Assembly: GCA_904063045.1 (NCBI GenBank)
Contig: CAJFCJ010000009.1
Coordinates: 2,108,968-2,172,967 of the forward strand
Origin: Dimorphilus gyrociliatus
Lineage: Eukaryota; Annelida; Polychaeta; Dinophilidae
DNA: 64,000 nucleotides
Direction of reading: 5' to 3'
Part shown: positions 33,816 through 46,519 of the stretch, one piece after another
How the letters are laid out: each line of letters opens with the position of its first letter
How positions within the stretch are numbered: the first letter of the stretch is position 1
The notes under the pieces: generated by a model
What the model saw: the letters and a program-made list of their open reading frames with translations, nothing else
Told to the model about the DNA's origin: nothing
Database searches by the model: none
Translations under genes and position numbers: made by a program

Positions 33816-36800
33816 TCAGTCCAAAGCCATTTTGGACTCATTTTCGAAAGCATCATTATGTAATTCAGCAATGGGTTCGTCTTCAACTCTTGAATCATAT
33901 TTCCATTTTGGAAATACACGTTTGTAAAGTGTCAAGAGTACTGTATCCATACTTTTAATTTGTCCGTCGAATACACATTTCATATGACCGTGTGTACCTG
34001 TTGTTAAGAATCTATATAATGTACATCGAATTAGTATGATAATTGGTTTTCATATTCTAATAGAGATTACTAGATAAACAAAAGTCAATCAAACTACTAT
34101 TGCAGAAAACCCAAAGGTAATGTAAACAATATTCCCTACCTAAGGCTTCTTTAATGTGCCCTCGTCTTCCGTGCTTTGTTCGAAGTTCTACCGGTTTGAA
34201 CCAGTCGATATCTTCCCGGTTAAAAAACATGTATCGCACAACAGCTGCTTTTCGATGAATTCTAAACGGGTGGCCACTTAAGACTATGCGTTTACAAACT
34301 ATTCTGTCTGGATCAGTGTTTAACAATGATCCGCAGCCAACCATTTGTAAGTCGCCATTTCCTCTCATTCGAAAGGCTAAAGCGGGTGCAGGTCCAAAAG
34401 TTATTGGCGCGTAGGCTGTTGCGACTAGAGTTCGGTCAGGGCGAAAATATCTTTCTAGTTTATGTTTGTTTGCATTTGTATGTTGGCTGAAAATTGCCTC
34501 AGCCCAGAAACGTCGAAAACCTAATTGAAAGATTAGCTGAGTCTTATTTTTAATTGAGTCCGTTCCAGATTCGGAGGATCGTTTCAAAAGAATATTTACA
34601 ACACTCATTTTCTGTTCGTGAGCTAAAATGCCGAAAACTGTTAGAGTACCCCGTTTCTTAGTGATTTCAATTGGAACTTTTTCAATGTGAATTCTAATAT
34701 ACGCTCCAGGTTGAGCTCCCTGTAGACTTTCTGTTAAGGTAGATAAGGCTCTTTTCTTTGCAGATTTAGAATTTGCTAGCTGAAATATTCTAGCGTAATC
34801 TGCTGGAAGATTCTCCTTAGGGTGCCAAGTTGACGTGCGAAAACTCTTTAAACCACGATACCTCTGGAAGCTGTTGGAAAAAATGTTTGCAATTATTTCA
34901 TTTTAACATTTAGAAATAGATGTTACTGAAGTGTAATTACTTTTCCTCTTGTACAGCAAAGTGTAAAATTCTCTTTTTTTTTATAAACATATAAACAAAC
35001 AAACCATTTAATCAACCTACACTTACAGCAGTGTTGAGTGTATAATATATATGTTATATGTTAAAATTCTCTATATTTTCTAATCGAAAAATATTTAACT
35101 TACCGTTCTCTTGCTGGAATATTATGAGGAGTATCCATTTCATCTGGAAACATTTCATCTTCTCTAGCTTCTCTCCATTGCTTTTCAAATTGATCTTCTT
35201 CCTCTAATATATTAGAAAGACAGATATAAGTAAATTAGACTATTTTTATCGATATCTTATATTACCCTGATCAATCTTCTCGTCATACGCTTTATCATTA
35301 TCTTCAACAGCAACTTCTTCCATTTCTTCTTCGCTCTCCGAGTCCTTTTCTGCATTTTCCATTCCTTCTTCATCAGATTCTTCTTCGTCTTCGTCGCCTG
35401 CTTCCATTTCGTAGTCTTCTTCCTCGTCTTCTTCGCTATCTTCATCATCATCTTCATCATCTATTTCTTCATCTGACTGTAAAATGCCATTTATCTGAAT
35501 GATTGAGTTTCTCATTGATATTTATCAAGTTAACCTCTACAATCCAAGCAGCTTGATAACCTGAGGTCCCTTTAGGTACTTTTTTCTTGGTTTTTATTTT
35601 CTTGTCTGCCTCTAAAAATTTTAATAAAAAGTCTCTGAATAATCAATAATTAATATTGTTTATAAATCTGTAACCGAATAATGCAGTTACTTTCAAAGTG
35701 CTATCAATATATTGTGTAAAAATAATCCACTGTTATACTCATTGAATCTATCGTGAAAATCGACAAATTTCATTGAATAACGTTGTAAACAACTTAATAA
35801 AAAAATATTTAGCTTTGTTTGGAGGTCCTAAATCGACTGTTAAGCTTTGGAAGCAAGCAAAAAATTCGGAATGGTATTTCTGGAACAAAAGTGCAATATA
35901 AGCAAATTCTACCTTCTAGTTCCTCTTGGGTGGGCCAAGTTTGTTCAGCAGCCATAGGATCAACTTCTGCTTCTGCTTCTAGCGATGGTCTTTTATCATA
36001 ATTGCATGTCTGAAGGACTTCAATACTCCTCATTTCTCTAACTTCTCTGATGCAGTTAGGATCAGGTATAGATTCAATCATTTTTATACCGAAATCTCCA
36101 TAACCAGGCACATGTACTAATGAGTTAGCCGTAAGATTTTGACTCCTCAAATAACCTGTAACTTTCAGCGTACCAAATCCAGGGATATCACCTTCATCCA
36201 ATTCAACATTTTCAGCCAACATATGAGGCCGCATTGCTGTTACAGAACGTTCTCGTACTTTTAGATTGCATAGTAAACGTAGCACTTGCAGACATTCGTT
36301 ATCTGTTGAAAATCCATATACTTTTTGATCAGGAAATCTATCAGAATATCTTGTTTTGAGCACATTTTTAGTTTTCGCATTAGCATCAGTACGAATTGTT
36401 GGTACTACAGTTGGTAAACCTTGACTAAATGCTGCATGCAATATTTTTCCTTCTCTTTCACCAAAATCACTTCCATCCGTAATCAATAAACAAACATCAG
36501 ACACTCTTGTAACGTCTAATACATTCATAACAGTCATTTCAGGGAATATAAACTCTAAACGTTTTTTGAATCTAGGCATAACAAGATGTAGTAGTCCACT
36601 TTCTGTTTTCGAACATTTTCCTTCGTCAGATCCAGCTGACTGCTCTATTTGACTTAATATTTCAGCAGGCCTAATTTTTGGATTGAGTATAAGAACTGTA
36701 ACTAATATAGGTGGTCCATTATCTCCTCCCAAACCCCGTTTCTTAGATAAAATCTCTTGACGTTTATTATGACGGCTTTGTTTAGCTTTAAGACGTCTTT

Positions 36801-37064
36801 CATCTTTTCCTAAATTTTTTTTTAATCTTCGGCTAATAACTTGAACACTCTGTCGACCTGCGTACAAAAAGCACGTGGTTTCAGTTTACAATTAAGAAAA
36901 GTAATAAAATCATTATAAAACAGTAAATAAATAAGACAAGGCCGTTCCGTACCTTTAGCTACCCTTTCTATCTCTCTCTTAGTTCTATGTTTTCCTGCAT
37001 TATGTTTTTTATTCTGTTGTTTTAAATTTCCGGGCCGATGTCGTAAATTTCCCTCGGTCGCCAT
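33816..37064 (-). CDS. TSR1: Pre-rRNA-processing protein TSR1
   Basis: Seven exons: 36953-37064, 35913-36857, 35535-35611, 35266-35476, 35104-35203, 34140-34870 and 33816-33997. The product is 785 residues (human 804). The N-terminus is basic ([15 protein letters not shown]). The GTPase-like domain follows; TSR1 is known as a catalytically inactive relative of BMS1. Then come an acidic central segment (exon 4, dozens of Asp/Glu) and the conserved C-terminal block: [68 protein letters not shown]1 acts in late 40S ribosomal subunit assembly, occupying the A-site face of pre-40S particles. Confidence 0.95.
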
Positions 37065-37433
37065 TTTGAAAATTTGTACAGGGTCTCACTAAATACCGTA
37101 AAAACATAGTTGAAAAATAAAAAAGTTGTAAATATTACAAAATTTACGCCAAATTCGGCCTACCTATATATAGTTTAATTATTTAAATCAGTAAATATTC
37201 TACAAGATCAATAAAGGACTGCGAGTAAATGTGTGAAATTAATATATACAAAAATAACAATTACAACTAAGAAACTGTTACACTAAATCTTTTGTGTTTG
37301 AGCCAGAAAGATTTTTTTTATATTCCTCAATGTTTGTTATATCTAGCATACCCTTATTGTTTACTGTTCTAGATTTCAACTCAAGATAAGAAATATTCAA
37401 TAACTAATAAAAAAGAAGCTTGTAATGTTTACT
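37065..37433. other. Intergenic between TSR1 start and prominin-like gene stop
   Basis: About 370 AT-rich bases. They must contain the TSR1 promoter and the 3' UTR of the downstream minus-strand gene. No coding sequence seen. Confidence 0.6.
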
Positions 37434-39467
37434 TTAGCCCCTCTCAATGATCAAATCGAAATCAACACCTTTATACATAGATATAGGAAAAGTATTACTA
37501 ATTGTATTAGAAGTTTTTATTTCAAACTGTGATGATTGGTCGGAGTTTTTTCTAGATCTTTTATTATCTGCAATAGCTTTCCAAGTTATTAAATTTTTAT
37601 CATTCCCCTTTCTTACATTCGATACTTTTGAAGTTGAACTTGTAGTATTACTATTGTAACTTTTTCGTTCATTATTATACCTTGAAGTTTGTTTTGAGGC
37701 GTCCTTTATTGTTTGTAATGCAGGTGTTATTTGAGTAAATTGATTTTTTTGAGGTTCCTCATCTGGCGTCATTGATATGTTTGTTTGAGATTCTTTTTCT
37801 CTTTGCTTTATTATTAAAACACCATGTTGAAATGGATTTTCTGTTTTATCAGCATATCTTGTTGATGACTCTTTAGTAGTTTCTCTAGTTTCCATTGCAT
37901 TTGAATAAGCTAACAAAAATTTTCTTATGCCCCTTTCAAAGCTTGGTTTAAAAAGGAATTTAGATATAGAAGATAGAGTAAATGATAATAGAATCATAAT
38001 TATTGATATGATAAACCAGGTAGAAGCGTGGAAAGCAAATCTGTCAACCAAATGGTAACAAAACACTTTTTCAATATACCCAAACCAAATTGAAAAGAAC
38101 CACTTTGGGTTAAGTTCTACATCTGAATAGGAGCTATTGGATAAAATCGACGCCAGCCCTTTCAAATCGGAGCAGTTTACATACGGGTTTTTAGAAAATT
38201 CTAAAAATGATTGATTTTTTCCTCTAATGCAATTTATTCCATCCTTTTCAATTGAACAATTATGTTTGTAACAAGGTATTACCCTTTCTTTTCTACTTTG
38301 ATTAATATAGAAACTATTTTCAAGGCTACTATAATCCATTGAAATTACTGGACACACCATACCGTTTAGAAAGTGTGCTAAAAATAATGGAATTAATAAT
38401 AGAATCATTAATTTAGCTGCAAAAATACGATAGATTTCGCTTAAAATAGCAAACGATATTCCAGTATAATGGGAGAACCCTGTTCTATCTATTGGCTGTC
38501 GTTTAGGCTTATAGAATTTCGTTGAAAATGGAATTAATAGTATCATAGTTATAAGATAAAGTAGTCCAAAGGCTATACCTAAACTTATATCTGTGTTATA
38601 CCAGAAATGATTAAACTTCATTTCGAATGCTTCCACAAAATGTGAAACAGTTTTAGTATAAAATAATGACTTTTGTATGTTGTTGTTATTGTTGAAAAAT
38701 GTCCAATTTCTTTCAGATTCCAACAAATTTGTAAACCCTTGAATAGAATTGTTTCTATGGGATAGTGAACTATTATCCATTTGAAAGTTATCAAGAAAAT
38801 TCATTAACGATTGCGATAGGTCTTTATTTAAACTTCTAAATAATTTCGGTTGTTGAACTGCTACTAGAAGAAAGATGACGTTTAGAAATCCTATTAGGCT
38901 TATAAAAATGATAGAAAGGGTTACTAGAGAGAGGAAATATATTTTCTTGTTTCCTGTCAATGATGTTTTAGTTGTACACGAACAAGATGATTCTCTTTCG
39001 TCCATCTCTTCCTTTGCAATTTCAATAAATTCACGTAACTCCTCCTCTGTTAAACTTTTGGCTGTATTGCGAATTTTTTCTTGTATTTTTTTTATATATT
39101 GCCTGTGTAAGCAAATTTTAGAAAGTCTGTTACAGAAAGAACATAATGATTTCATCATTAAGGAGACGATTAAGATAATTAAAAGGAATATTATTGAAAA
39201 GAATGCCCAATCTTGAACAATAATTCTCCACTGTTCTTTCCTCTCATTCTTCCGAAAATTTTCAATTGGGAAATGATCAGGCCAAATGTAACTTAGATAA
39301 GAATTTAACAGTAGTTCAGCATTAGCTGGAGGAGGATTTATGTAATCTAGAGGCCATCTAGTGGCTATCCTAAACCAAATAGGTATGTGATATTGAAAGG
39401 AATAAATCTTGTTCCTTAATCCCATTAAATCGTTCACCAAAGCGATTTGGTGATTAACCGTAAACAT
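37434..39467 (-). CDS. Prominin-like five-pass membrane protein, intronless
   Basis: One open exon of 677 residues. Hydrophobic segments lie at about 87-106, 176-203, 294-314, 337-370 and 483-506, a five-pass topology. There is a cysteine-bearing cytoplasmic loop after the first span (CSFCNRLSKIC), two extracellular loops with several N-glycosylation sequons, and cysteines in the second loop. A long Ser/Thr-rich C-terminal tail (507-677) follows. Topology, the segment before span 1 (YINPPPANAELL), and the sequence around spans 2 and 5 recall prominins, which organise membrane protrusions and cilia. Tweety-family channels share five spans and are the main alternative. Prominins are usually about 830-870 residues, so the loops here are shortened. 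No N-terminal signal peptide is evident. The lack of introns is unlike most neighbours. Confidence 0.6.
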   Translation of the reverse strand: MFTVNHQIALVNDLMGLRNKIYSFQYHIPIWFRIATRWPLDYINPPPANAELLLNSYLSYIWPDHFPIENFRKNERKEQWRIIVQDWAFFSIIFLLIILIVSLMMKSLCSFCNRLSKICLHRQYIKKIQEKIRNTAKSLTEEELREFIEIAKEEMDERESSCSCTTKTSLTGNKKIYFLSLVTLSIIFISLIGFLNVIFLLVAVQQPKLFRSLNKDLSQSLMNFLDNFQMDNSSLSHRNNSIQGFTNLLESERNWTFFNNNNNIQKSLFYTKTVSHFVEAFEMKFNHFWYNTDISLGIAFGLLYLITMILLIPFSTKFYKPKRQPIDRTGFSHYTGISFAILSEIYRIFAAKLMILLLIPLFLAHFLNGMVCPVISMDYSSLENSFYINQSRKERVIPCYKHNCSIEKDGINCIRGKNQSFLEFSKNPYVNCSDLKGLASILSNSSYSDVELNPKWFFSIWFGYIEKVFCYHLVDRFAFHASTWFIISIIMILLSFTLSSISKFLFKPSFERGIRKFLLAYSNAMETRETTKESSTRYADKTENPFQHGVLIIKQREKESQTNISMTPDEEPQKNQFTQITPALQTIKDASKQTSRYNNERKSYNSNTTSSTSKVSNVRKGNDKNLITWKAIADNKRSRKNSDQSSQFEIKTSNTISNTFPISMYKGVDFDLIIERG

Positions 39468-40369
39468 AATTAATTATTTAAATATAGAAAGGAAACGTTT
39501 CTTTTTTTATTCTTTTATTTATGTTCTTATAATTATAGAAAAAAGAGAAATTTTAAATATTCAAAATACTAAACCTGCGTGTTAAAATAAAAAGAATTAA
39601 TAGAGGAAAATATGGCGGATATTACTAAGCCAATTAAGGTTCGTTTAGTACAATTTGATCAAAAAGAAAGTAAAGAAAAGAGAGAAAAAAAATAGTGGGG
39701 GGGTGGTAAGCAGAAAAGGCAAAGGCAACGAATTCCTTTCACTTTTTATTTCGAAGAAAGTTATTGTAATACGGTTGGGAGAAATAATCTGTGTGTTTAT
39801 GAAAGGTATGGGGCGGAGTTAATTAATTACTTATCAATCGGTAATATTGGCAGAGTTTTCATAATCAATGAAAAGCGATTTTGTATTTATTTCTCTTATA
39901 GTATTAAAGGTCATATTCGGTATTTGAGTCTTTATTATTCTTCGTTAATTAATCACGGTAATAAAGCAATAAATATTCCTTTTGTAAAAGTTTTTATTAT
40001 ACAATTAAATACAAGATTGAATCAAAAACGAGACAGAAAGAAAGTAGGAATTATTAGACAAAGGAAAAGTGTTTTCTTATACAAAGAATTAAATTGTATA
40101 AGATTAAATTTGTGGTCTTGGTTTTGGTCAATTTTCTTTATTCTAATTTCTGTTTTCGTTCATATTTTTATTTAACAATTCAATTTGAATTACTTGAATT
40201 AGGGAGGTAGCGAAAGAGAATAGATACAGAAAGATAGATAGTTTTTACAAGAAGAGAGGAAAATATCCAACTATTGCGTCATAAAGATTTTTAAGCACAA
40301 AGGTGTACATAAAGGAGTGGACAGGTAGAAGAAGGTAACGTGGGTGATTGACCTCATCAATGAACTTTT
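39468..40369. other. Intergenic, promoter side of the prominin-like gene
   Basis: About 900 bases between the 3' end of the basic orphan gene and the start of the prominin-like gene. A short G-rich run lies near 39695-39707. Open frames in it have no recognisable content. Confidence 0.55.
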
Positions 40370-40846
40370 TTAGGTACAATTCTTCTCGCTTTCTATTTCT
40401 TCGAGGACCTTATTAAAGTCACATGACGCATCTGGTAAACTGCCTCGACGTTTTGATCGAAATGTTCTCAGAGCTTCCGAAGGCTTGTCTTTTTTATCAT
40501 CGTCAATAAGGAAAGAGACACTCTTTCGCCTCAAGGATGGTCGGTCTGGTCTATCCACAACGTCTTTTCTAATTGGCTGTGGGGGTGGTCTAAAAATTTC
40601 GGCCTCTGTTTCTTCTGAAGATATAGATAATTTATTATCCCGTCGCCTTCTCAAGCTACTTCTAGGTGTTCCAGAGGGTGATCTTTTATCCGGTAGACGA
40701 GAGTTTTTCAACTTCTTAACCAACTGTTTCGAGTTAGTCGATCTTTCCTCCCCAACCATTAATTTAGAGACGGAGATTCCAATCTTCTTCTGCTTCATTT
40801 CCATAAATAATTGACGGTTTATTTTAAATGCAGTGTCCTCATACAA
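40370..40846 (-). CDS. Small basic protein, unrecognised (possibly a 3' terminal exon)
   Basis: An open frame of 158 codons ends with a stop at 40370. The first ATG is at 40804 (codon 15), giving 144 residues. Alternatively an acceptor-like pyrimidine tract ending ATGAG near 40838 could make this the last exon of a longer gene whose 5' exons I could not find. The sequence is rich in Arg, Lys, Ser and Pro, with several basic-residue/Ser clusters (RRGSLP, RRKSVSF, SSLRRRR) that look like basophilic kinase sites. It has a PPPQP motif and no membrane span. Composition is non-random for the AT-rich background, which supports it being coding. Function unknown; disordered regulatory or cytoskeletal proteins look like this. 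Confidence 0.5.
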   Translation of the reverse strand: MYEDTAFKINRQLFMEMKQKKIGISVSKLMVGEERSTNSKQLVKKLKNSRLPDKRSPSGTPRSSLRRRRDNKLSISSEETEAEIFRPPPQPIRKDVVDRPDRPSLRRKSVSFLIDDDKKDKPSEALRTFRSKRRGSLPDASCDFNKVLEEIESEKNCT

Positions 40847-42212
40847 TTAGATAAAAAAAACTTGTTTTTTTTTCTTTTATAACGATATATGGCTGTTTTA
40901 TATGTATTTTATACGAATTATTTAATAGAATAATGAGGTTTTCTCTCTTGTTATTATTTTTTTTAGCAGTTTAGTAAATTAATTGCCGATTGATGAAGGA
41001 AGACTTTCAAAGAAAAGTAATGAATTTTTGTTGAAAAATATCTCTTGATTGAGAGTAGTTTCGCTTTAAGGGAGTAAAACTTGAATAGAAATGTTCTCTT
41101 TACAGCGTACACACCTCGAGCATAAAAACGCAATTATAAAATAGAACTGTTACAAGCGCCACATTGCGTTGAAAAAAAATTGGACGAGTCATAAGTTCGG
41201 ACGACGTTTTTGATTGAATAAAGCACGATTTAAACACTATTCCTATTAATCCGTAGATTGAAATATGCCACAGTTTCTTTTCTTTTTCATTTTAAAGTAT
41301 ATTATTTAAAATGGCTCATATTTTTTACAAGAAAAGAACATTGTGTTTTCTCTTTAAGAGCCTGGATAAAGTGAAGAAAATTCTAAGTGAATATTAGTGT
41401 TGTCGTTATTTGCTTAGTTGCCATCAACAAGCTGATGCCCTAGCAGTTTTATATATGTATTTATACAGGATCGTTTGTTGATAATAAATCATTTTTTAGT
41501 TAGAAATAGAAACAAAGAAAGAAAGTTAACTAATTTTATAAGGGTCAATATAATTTACACTGAGGGTATTATAGAGTTTAATTGAGCGTGGCTTACAAGA
41601 ACGAAACAATAGGTGTGAAATGAATAGGTAATAGGCTCATATATTGCAACTTTTTCCCTTTTTTTTACTAAGTCAGTCATTAAGGGGAATAAATAGGCCT
41701 CCTTGTGTTTTATTATTATTGTTATTCAAAGGAAGGGGCGGGAAGGCACGAGAATTAATTCAGCTTAATAAATACTATAGAATGCGATCCTAACGCATTG
41801 GTCAATATAATCTTTGTGCTATACTTTTCGAAAATATAGAACTTATATAAATACATATATACTGTAATTAGGTATATATGTGTATAGAAAGTAAGAAAGG
41901 TATATTTATGTTTAAATATATCGGATGAGAGTCTCATAAACTTTCATACTATAGATTTGTAATGGAAAGAATTTTGATATACTATGGTAAATAGTTTTCT
42001 CTCGATAATTTTCCTAGTAAATAATCTATTAATTTTAAGGTTTTTTAATTGTCTACAATAATTTCCGGATTAACCGGCTTAAATTGACATTTTTTTCATT
42101 TTGCCATAAAATATCAATATATTCCCGCTTTTAGATCATGATTGAGAATAGACCTTTGTAGGGGGTTAAACTCCTTAAAGAGGTGATACCAAGGCAGTTC
42201 CAATCAAGTGGA
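40847..42212. other. Intergenic, DHTKD1 3' end leftwards
   Basis: About 1.4 kb of AT-rich DNA. It includes the DHTKD1 3' UTR on the right and possibly undetected 5' exons of the basic orphan gene. No coding exon could be supported. Confidence 0.5.
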
Positions 42213-45200
42213 TTAGGAAAACGTGTCGTCTAAAATGGCTTCTACTTGTTTTTTATGTACTTGGCCTACACCAACTGCTGGCATACACAAGACGTCTCTT
42301 CCAGCGTAACGTAACTGTTTCAGAGAAATGCGAAGGTCAATTTTTCCCAGAATGAAAACAATACATTTAAGTACTAATATAATGAAATCGGAGTTGGATA
42401 ATGGACTCTTACTTTTTTGCCAACAATATTCTCAAATCTAGGGTTAATGAACGACCAAGCGCCTTGATTCTTATGTTCTTCTTGGCTCCATACGAAATCT
42501 AATTGTTTCATTTGTATTGGAAAAAAATAGAATGTAGCAAAGAAAGTGATAATAGATTGGATAGATTATCCAATTATGATATTTTTTGTTAAAAGTCTGT
42601 AATCTAAATAATTATTACACTGACCTGTAGCATTTTGGTATTTATCTAGTTCCTGTCTGATCGACTCAACTGGAAACGGACAAAGCTCCTATTTTTAGCA
42701 GGGTAAATAAATTCATTAATTTTCGCCCATTTATAAAAATTTTCTTTATTGCAAATAAATTTACCTCTAGTCTTATTATTGCTAGATCTTTAATTCCGCG
42801 CTTACTCCTCTCAGCATCAAGAGCGTAAAAGTGTTTACCGCAAACGAACACAATTTTCTTAATAGCTTTAGGATCGATTGTCTGCGTATCTTTTAAAACT
42901 GGTTGAAATGACGTTCCTGGAGCAAATTCTTCCAAAGATGAAGAAGCATCCGGATATCGTAGCAATATTTTTGGACTTGCCATAATTAATGGTTTTCGAT
43001 AATTTCTCACCATCTATCGATATAACAATTATTGCTTTTCAATTACTCTTGTATTTTTTTGTTTTATAGCTTTGTTAGATTTTGTCAATAAAAAATCACT
43101 ATTTAATTTTACCTGTCGTCGTAATAAATGAAAATATTGCGCTGGTGTTGTCGGATTTGCAATATGCATATTAATATTAGAACCGTCAACTTTTGAATCA
43201 GAACTATCGCACAATTGTAAGAATCTTTCTAATCTACAGGATGAGTGCTCCGGTCCGGCACCATCAAGACCATGAGGTAGAAGCATTGTTAGTCCACTTT
43301 GTAATAACCATTTAGCTGATAAAAAAAATAGCACATTAAAGAACTAGTTAAATTATAGAAGTTATGTAAGAAACTAACTTTCACCACTTGAAATGAAAGT
43401 ATCGATAATTATTTGAGCCCCATTAAAGAAATCACCAAATTGAGCTTCCCATATAGGCAGAGTATTGGGATTTTCAATACTCATACCATATTCAAATGCC
43501 AATACAGCTTCCTCAGACAAAAGACTGTTAGCAATCTTGACAAAAAAGAAATATAGGAATTTAATAAAGTTAAGATTTTCTAAAATTTGCTTTTACTTCT
43601 AAAAATCCTTTCTGATTTTCAATTATATTATTTAATGGCACAGAAATTTCATCCGTTTCTTGATCAACAAGCATCGCGTGACGATGACTGAATGTCCCTC
43701 GACCGACATCTTGACCGCAAATTCTCACATTAAATCCTTGACATAGGATAGAACCGATCGCCAACGCTTCAGCTGTTGCCCAATCAAGCCCTCTACCTTC
43801 CGTTAATTTTTCTATTCTTTTTCTTATGTGTTGCTTTGTCAAAGTCGGGTGGACTTGCTAAAAAGAAAGGTAACTTATGCAGCTTGTTTTGCAGTATTTA
43901 TAAATGAATAATAATTTACAATTGACGTTGGATATTCAACAGATCTAGCTCCAATAAATTTCAACAATTGAGGGTCTAAGCCAGTATCCCATACGTCCAA
44001 GGAATTAGATGGCTGAACTAAATTTGCCCATTTTTTTTCCAAGTGATTTGCTTTTGGAATGTAAGTCTCCATTTGATCGTGATTCTCAGACAAAGTCTTA
44101 TTCCATTCGGCAACTTCTTTATCGAGTTCGTCTCTACTGCACACATTTTGTGACTAATAAAAAAACAGAAAGAAATATTATGAATTTAATAAACTCAGGA
44201 TTTGTCGACGCGTAAATAAATATATTTTTAAATGAATTATTTTTAATCATTACACAGATTTCGGTGGCGAATAAGTTAGCTGTACTCTCTCGATTTCTTA
44301 TTTTGTTGTACATAATCGGCTGAGTAAAACTTGGTTCATCTAGTTCATTGTGTCCGTACTTTCGATAACAAACAAAGTCAATAAAAACGTCTTTTCGAAA
44401 TGTTTGTCTAAAATGAAGTAAAGAAACAATAAGCTATCAAGTAATGATTATTAAAGCTAAATAAACTAATTAACCTATATTCAAAGGCTAGACGACATGC
44501 TCTTATTACTTCTGATGGAGAATCAGAGTTTACATGAAGAACAGGATAGCCATTCATTTTTGCAATACAACTGCTATAGGAACTTGACCTATTGAAAAAT
44601 ATGACCTTGAAATTTTTTTCATAAAAAATTAATTCAGTGACCTTCCTCTGTTTGGTTCTGTTGTAAAACCAATCTGATTGTTTATGATAAAATGAACGCT
44701 ACCGCCAATTCGAAAGTGAGGCGTATTCGATAAAGCCAACGACTCAAATACAATACCCTAAAAAAAGACATTTAAAAGCTTTAGGTAATCCATAATTCTT
44801 AGGAAAATTCAAAAAGAAATACCCTTACCTGACCTACAAAAGCGGCGTCCCCGTGTATTTGTAGACATAATGCTGAGTCACCTAATCTACTAGATGGATC
44901 ATTGCTATAATCCCCGACAGCGTTCGATTGTTCTTTTGCTCGTGTTTTTCCCATTGCAACAGGATTAACAGCCTAATAAAGTACGCACACAAAAAAATAT
45001 AAGGATTAAGAGGTGTTGAGTGTAAAAGTAATTTACTTCCAAATGGGATGGATTAGGAACCATTGAACAATGGATAGAACTATCACCGTACTTCAAGTCA
45101 ATAGAGCTTGCTAAATGAAAAGAAGTGAATGAGGATATATTTCTCTTAATTTGAAGGAAACTTATTAAGTAATCTACAGACTTAGATGGGATAAAACGTC

Positions 45201-46519
45201 TCCATCACCGTTCACGTCATCGGGAAACTCTCTCATCCCATTCATCTAAAAACAATAGAAATGTTAACGTTTACTTCGAAATTTAATCAAATTAAACAAA
45301 CCTTTCTAAACATAGAAACTGCTGGATATTCTAGTAAACAAGCTAATAGATTCAAGCGTCCTCTATGAGCCATGCAGATTACAACATCATCCAATCCATC
45401 TAAGGAAAAATGTAAAGGTCTAAAGATAATGTATTAAAAGTTAATTTCTTACTATTAGCGGCTAAATTGAACAATTCATCATAGAAACATATGGCACTTT
45501 CTCCACCTTCTGCTCCGTATCTTTTAACAGTATTAAATTTTGTAGCCAAAAAATGATCAAAAGCTTCAGATTTTAACATCAGTTTGGCAAATTTTACTTT
45601 CTCTTCTTGAGATAACTGGAAGTTGGTTGATTCTTCAAATTTTTTTGCAAGCCATTCCCTTTCAGTAGGACACTAGAGAAAAAAGATGTTAAGTAACTAC
45701 AATTGAAAAATAGGGAATAACAATATATATATATATATATGTGTGTATATGAAATATTTACTGATAAATGCTCCAATTCTATAGAAACATTACGATTGCA
45801 ATAAATATCTTCTAATTGATTTATAATCTCTTGAACAGTCATCTGATCTTTACCACTATATAGGAGGCCATTTGTCATAATGGATTCAGTGCTATTCTCC
45901 AAGCCATATTTTTCTGGCATAAGTTCTTCACGATCACTAAATAGAAAATTCTCCAGTGAAATTGTTTATGTTAAGAGACTGGCTTACATTGGGGTTTTCA
46001 ATCCGAGTGGATCAACAGGCGCTTTATAATGCCCATGGGCCCGGTAGGCTTGTATAAGCCTATATATGTTGCTGTGATTAATTTGGTTTTGTAGTTCTGC
46101 ATCTGTTTTTACAAAATACAAGTAGATTTAAGAGTAGAATATCGGGTTTTAAGATGTAGAACAATATCATATCATATTTCCAAGAAATGTGAAAACTATT
46201 CAATGGCACTGAATTCTAAAATGACTAAAGTAAATATAAAAATAAGTTTAAAATGTTCATTTTACTGTTTAGATTTTTTAAAGTGTACTTTTGCAATAAA
46301 TCGATGTGTAAGGTTTCTCGTGAGCGCGAATATAAAGAAAAGAACAAAATTAAGCTCACTTTTCAATTCCACCTTGTTGGTTTCAAGCGTTGGTCGATAT
46401 CCATACACCCCGCTGTTGCTGTGATAACTACTAGCTCCATAATATAACGAATCTTTTGTTTTAGCAATTTTTAACTGCTTTAAAATTGCTGGACGATAAA
46501 ATTTGTGCAGACGAAACAT
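42213..46519 (-). CDS. DHTKD1: 2-oxoadipate dehydrogenase E1 component, mitochondrial
   Basis: Nineteen exons with consistent phases: 46360-46519, 45988-46102, 45762-45936, 45453-45672, 45302-45399, 45182-45245, 45037-45110, 44829-44972, 44642-44757, 44475-44588, 44254-44407, 43920-44153, 43597-43857, 43379-43535, 43113-43315, 42765-43013, 42625-42688, 42413-42498 and 42213-42314. The product is 929 residues (human 919). The N-terminus is basic, as expected for mitochondrial import, followed by GVYGYRP. Signature blocks include [63 protein letters not shown]-like [14 protein letters not shown], and [13 protein letters not shown]. The enzyme is thiamine-diphosphate dependent and oxidatively decarboxylates 2-oxoadipate in lysine and tryptophan breakdown. 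DHTKD1 is preferred over its relative OGDH because of length and the N-terminal YGYRP segment. Confidence 0.95.
45723..45741. repeat. (TA)n tract in DHTKD1 intron 3
   Basis: About nine TA units inside the intron between exons 3 and 4, followed by a short GT run. Confidence 0.8.

Noticed and set aside
35257-35460. Lys/Met-rich 67-codon frame
   Set aside because: Alternate frame of the acidic TSR1 exon 4; the Lys/Met pattern is what GAA/GAT repeats give one base out of frame.
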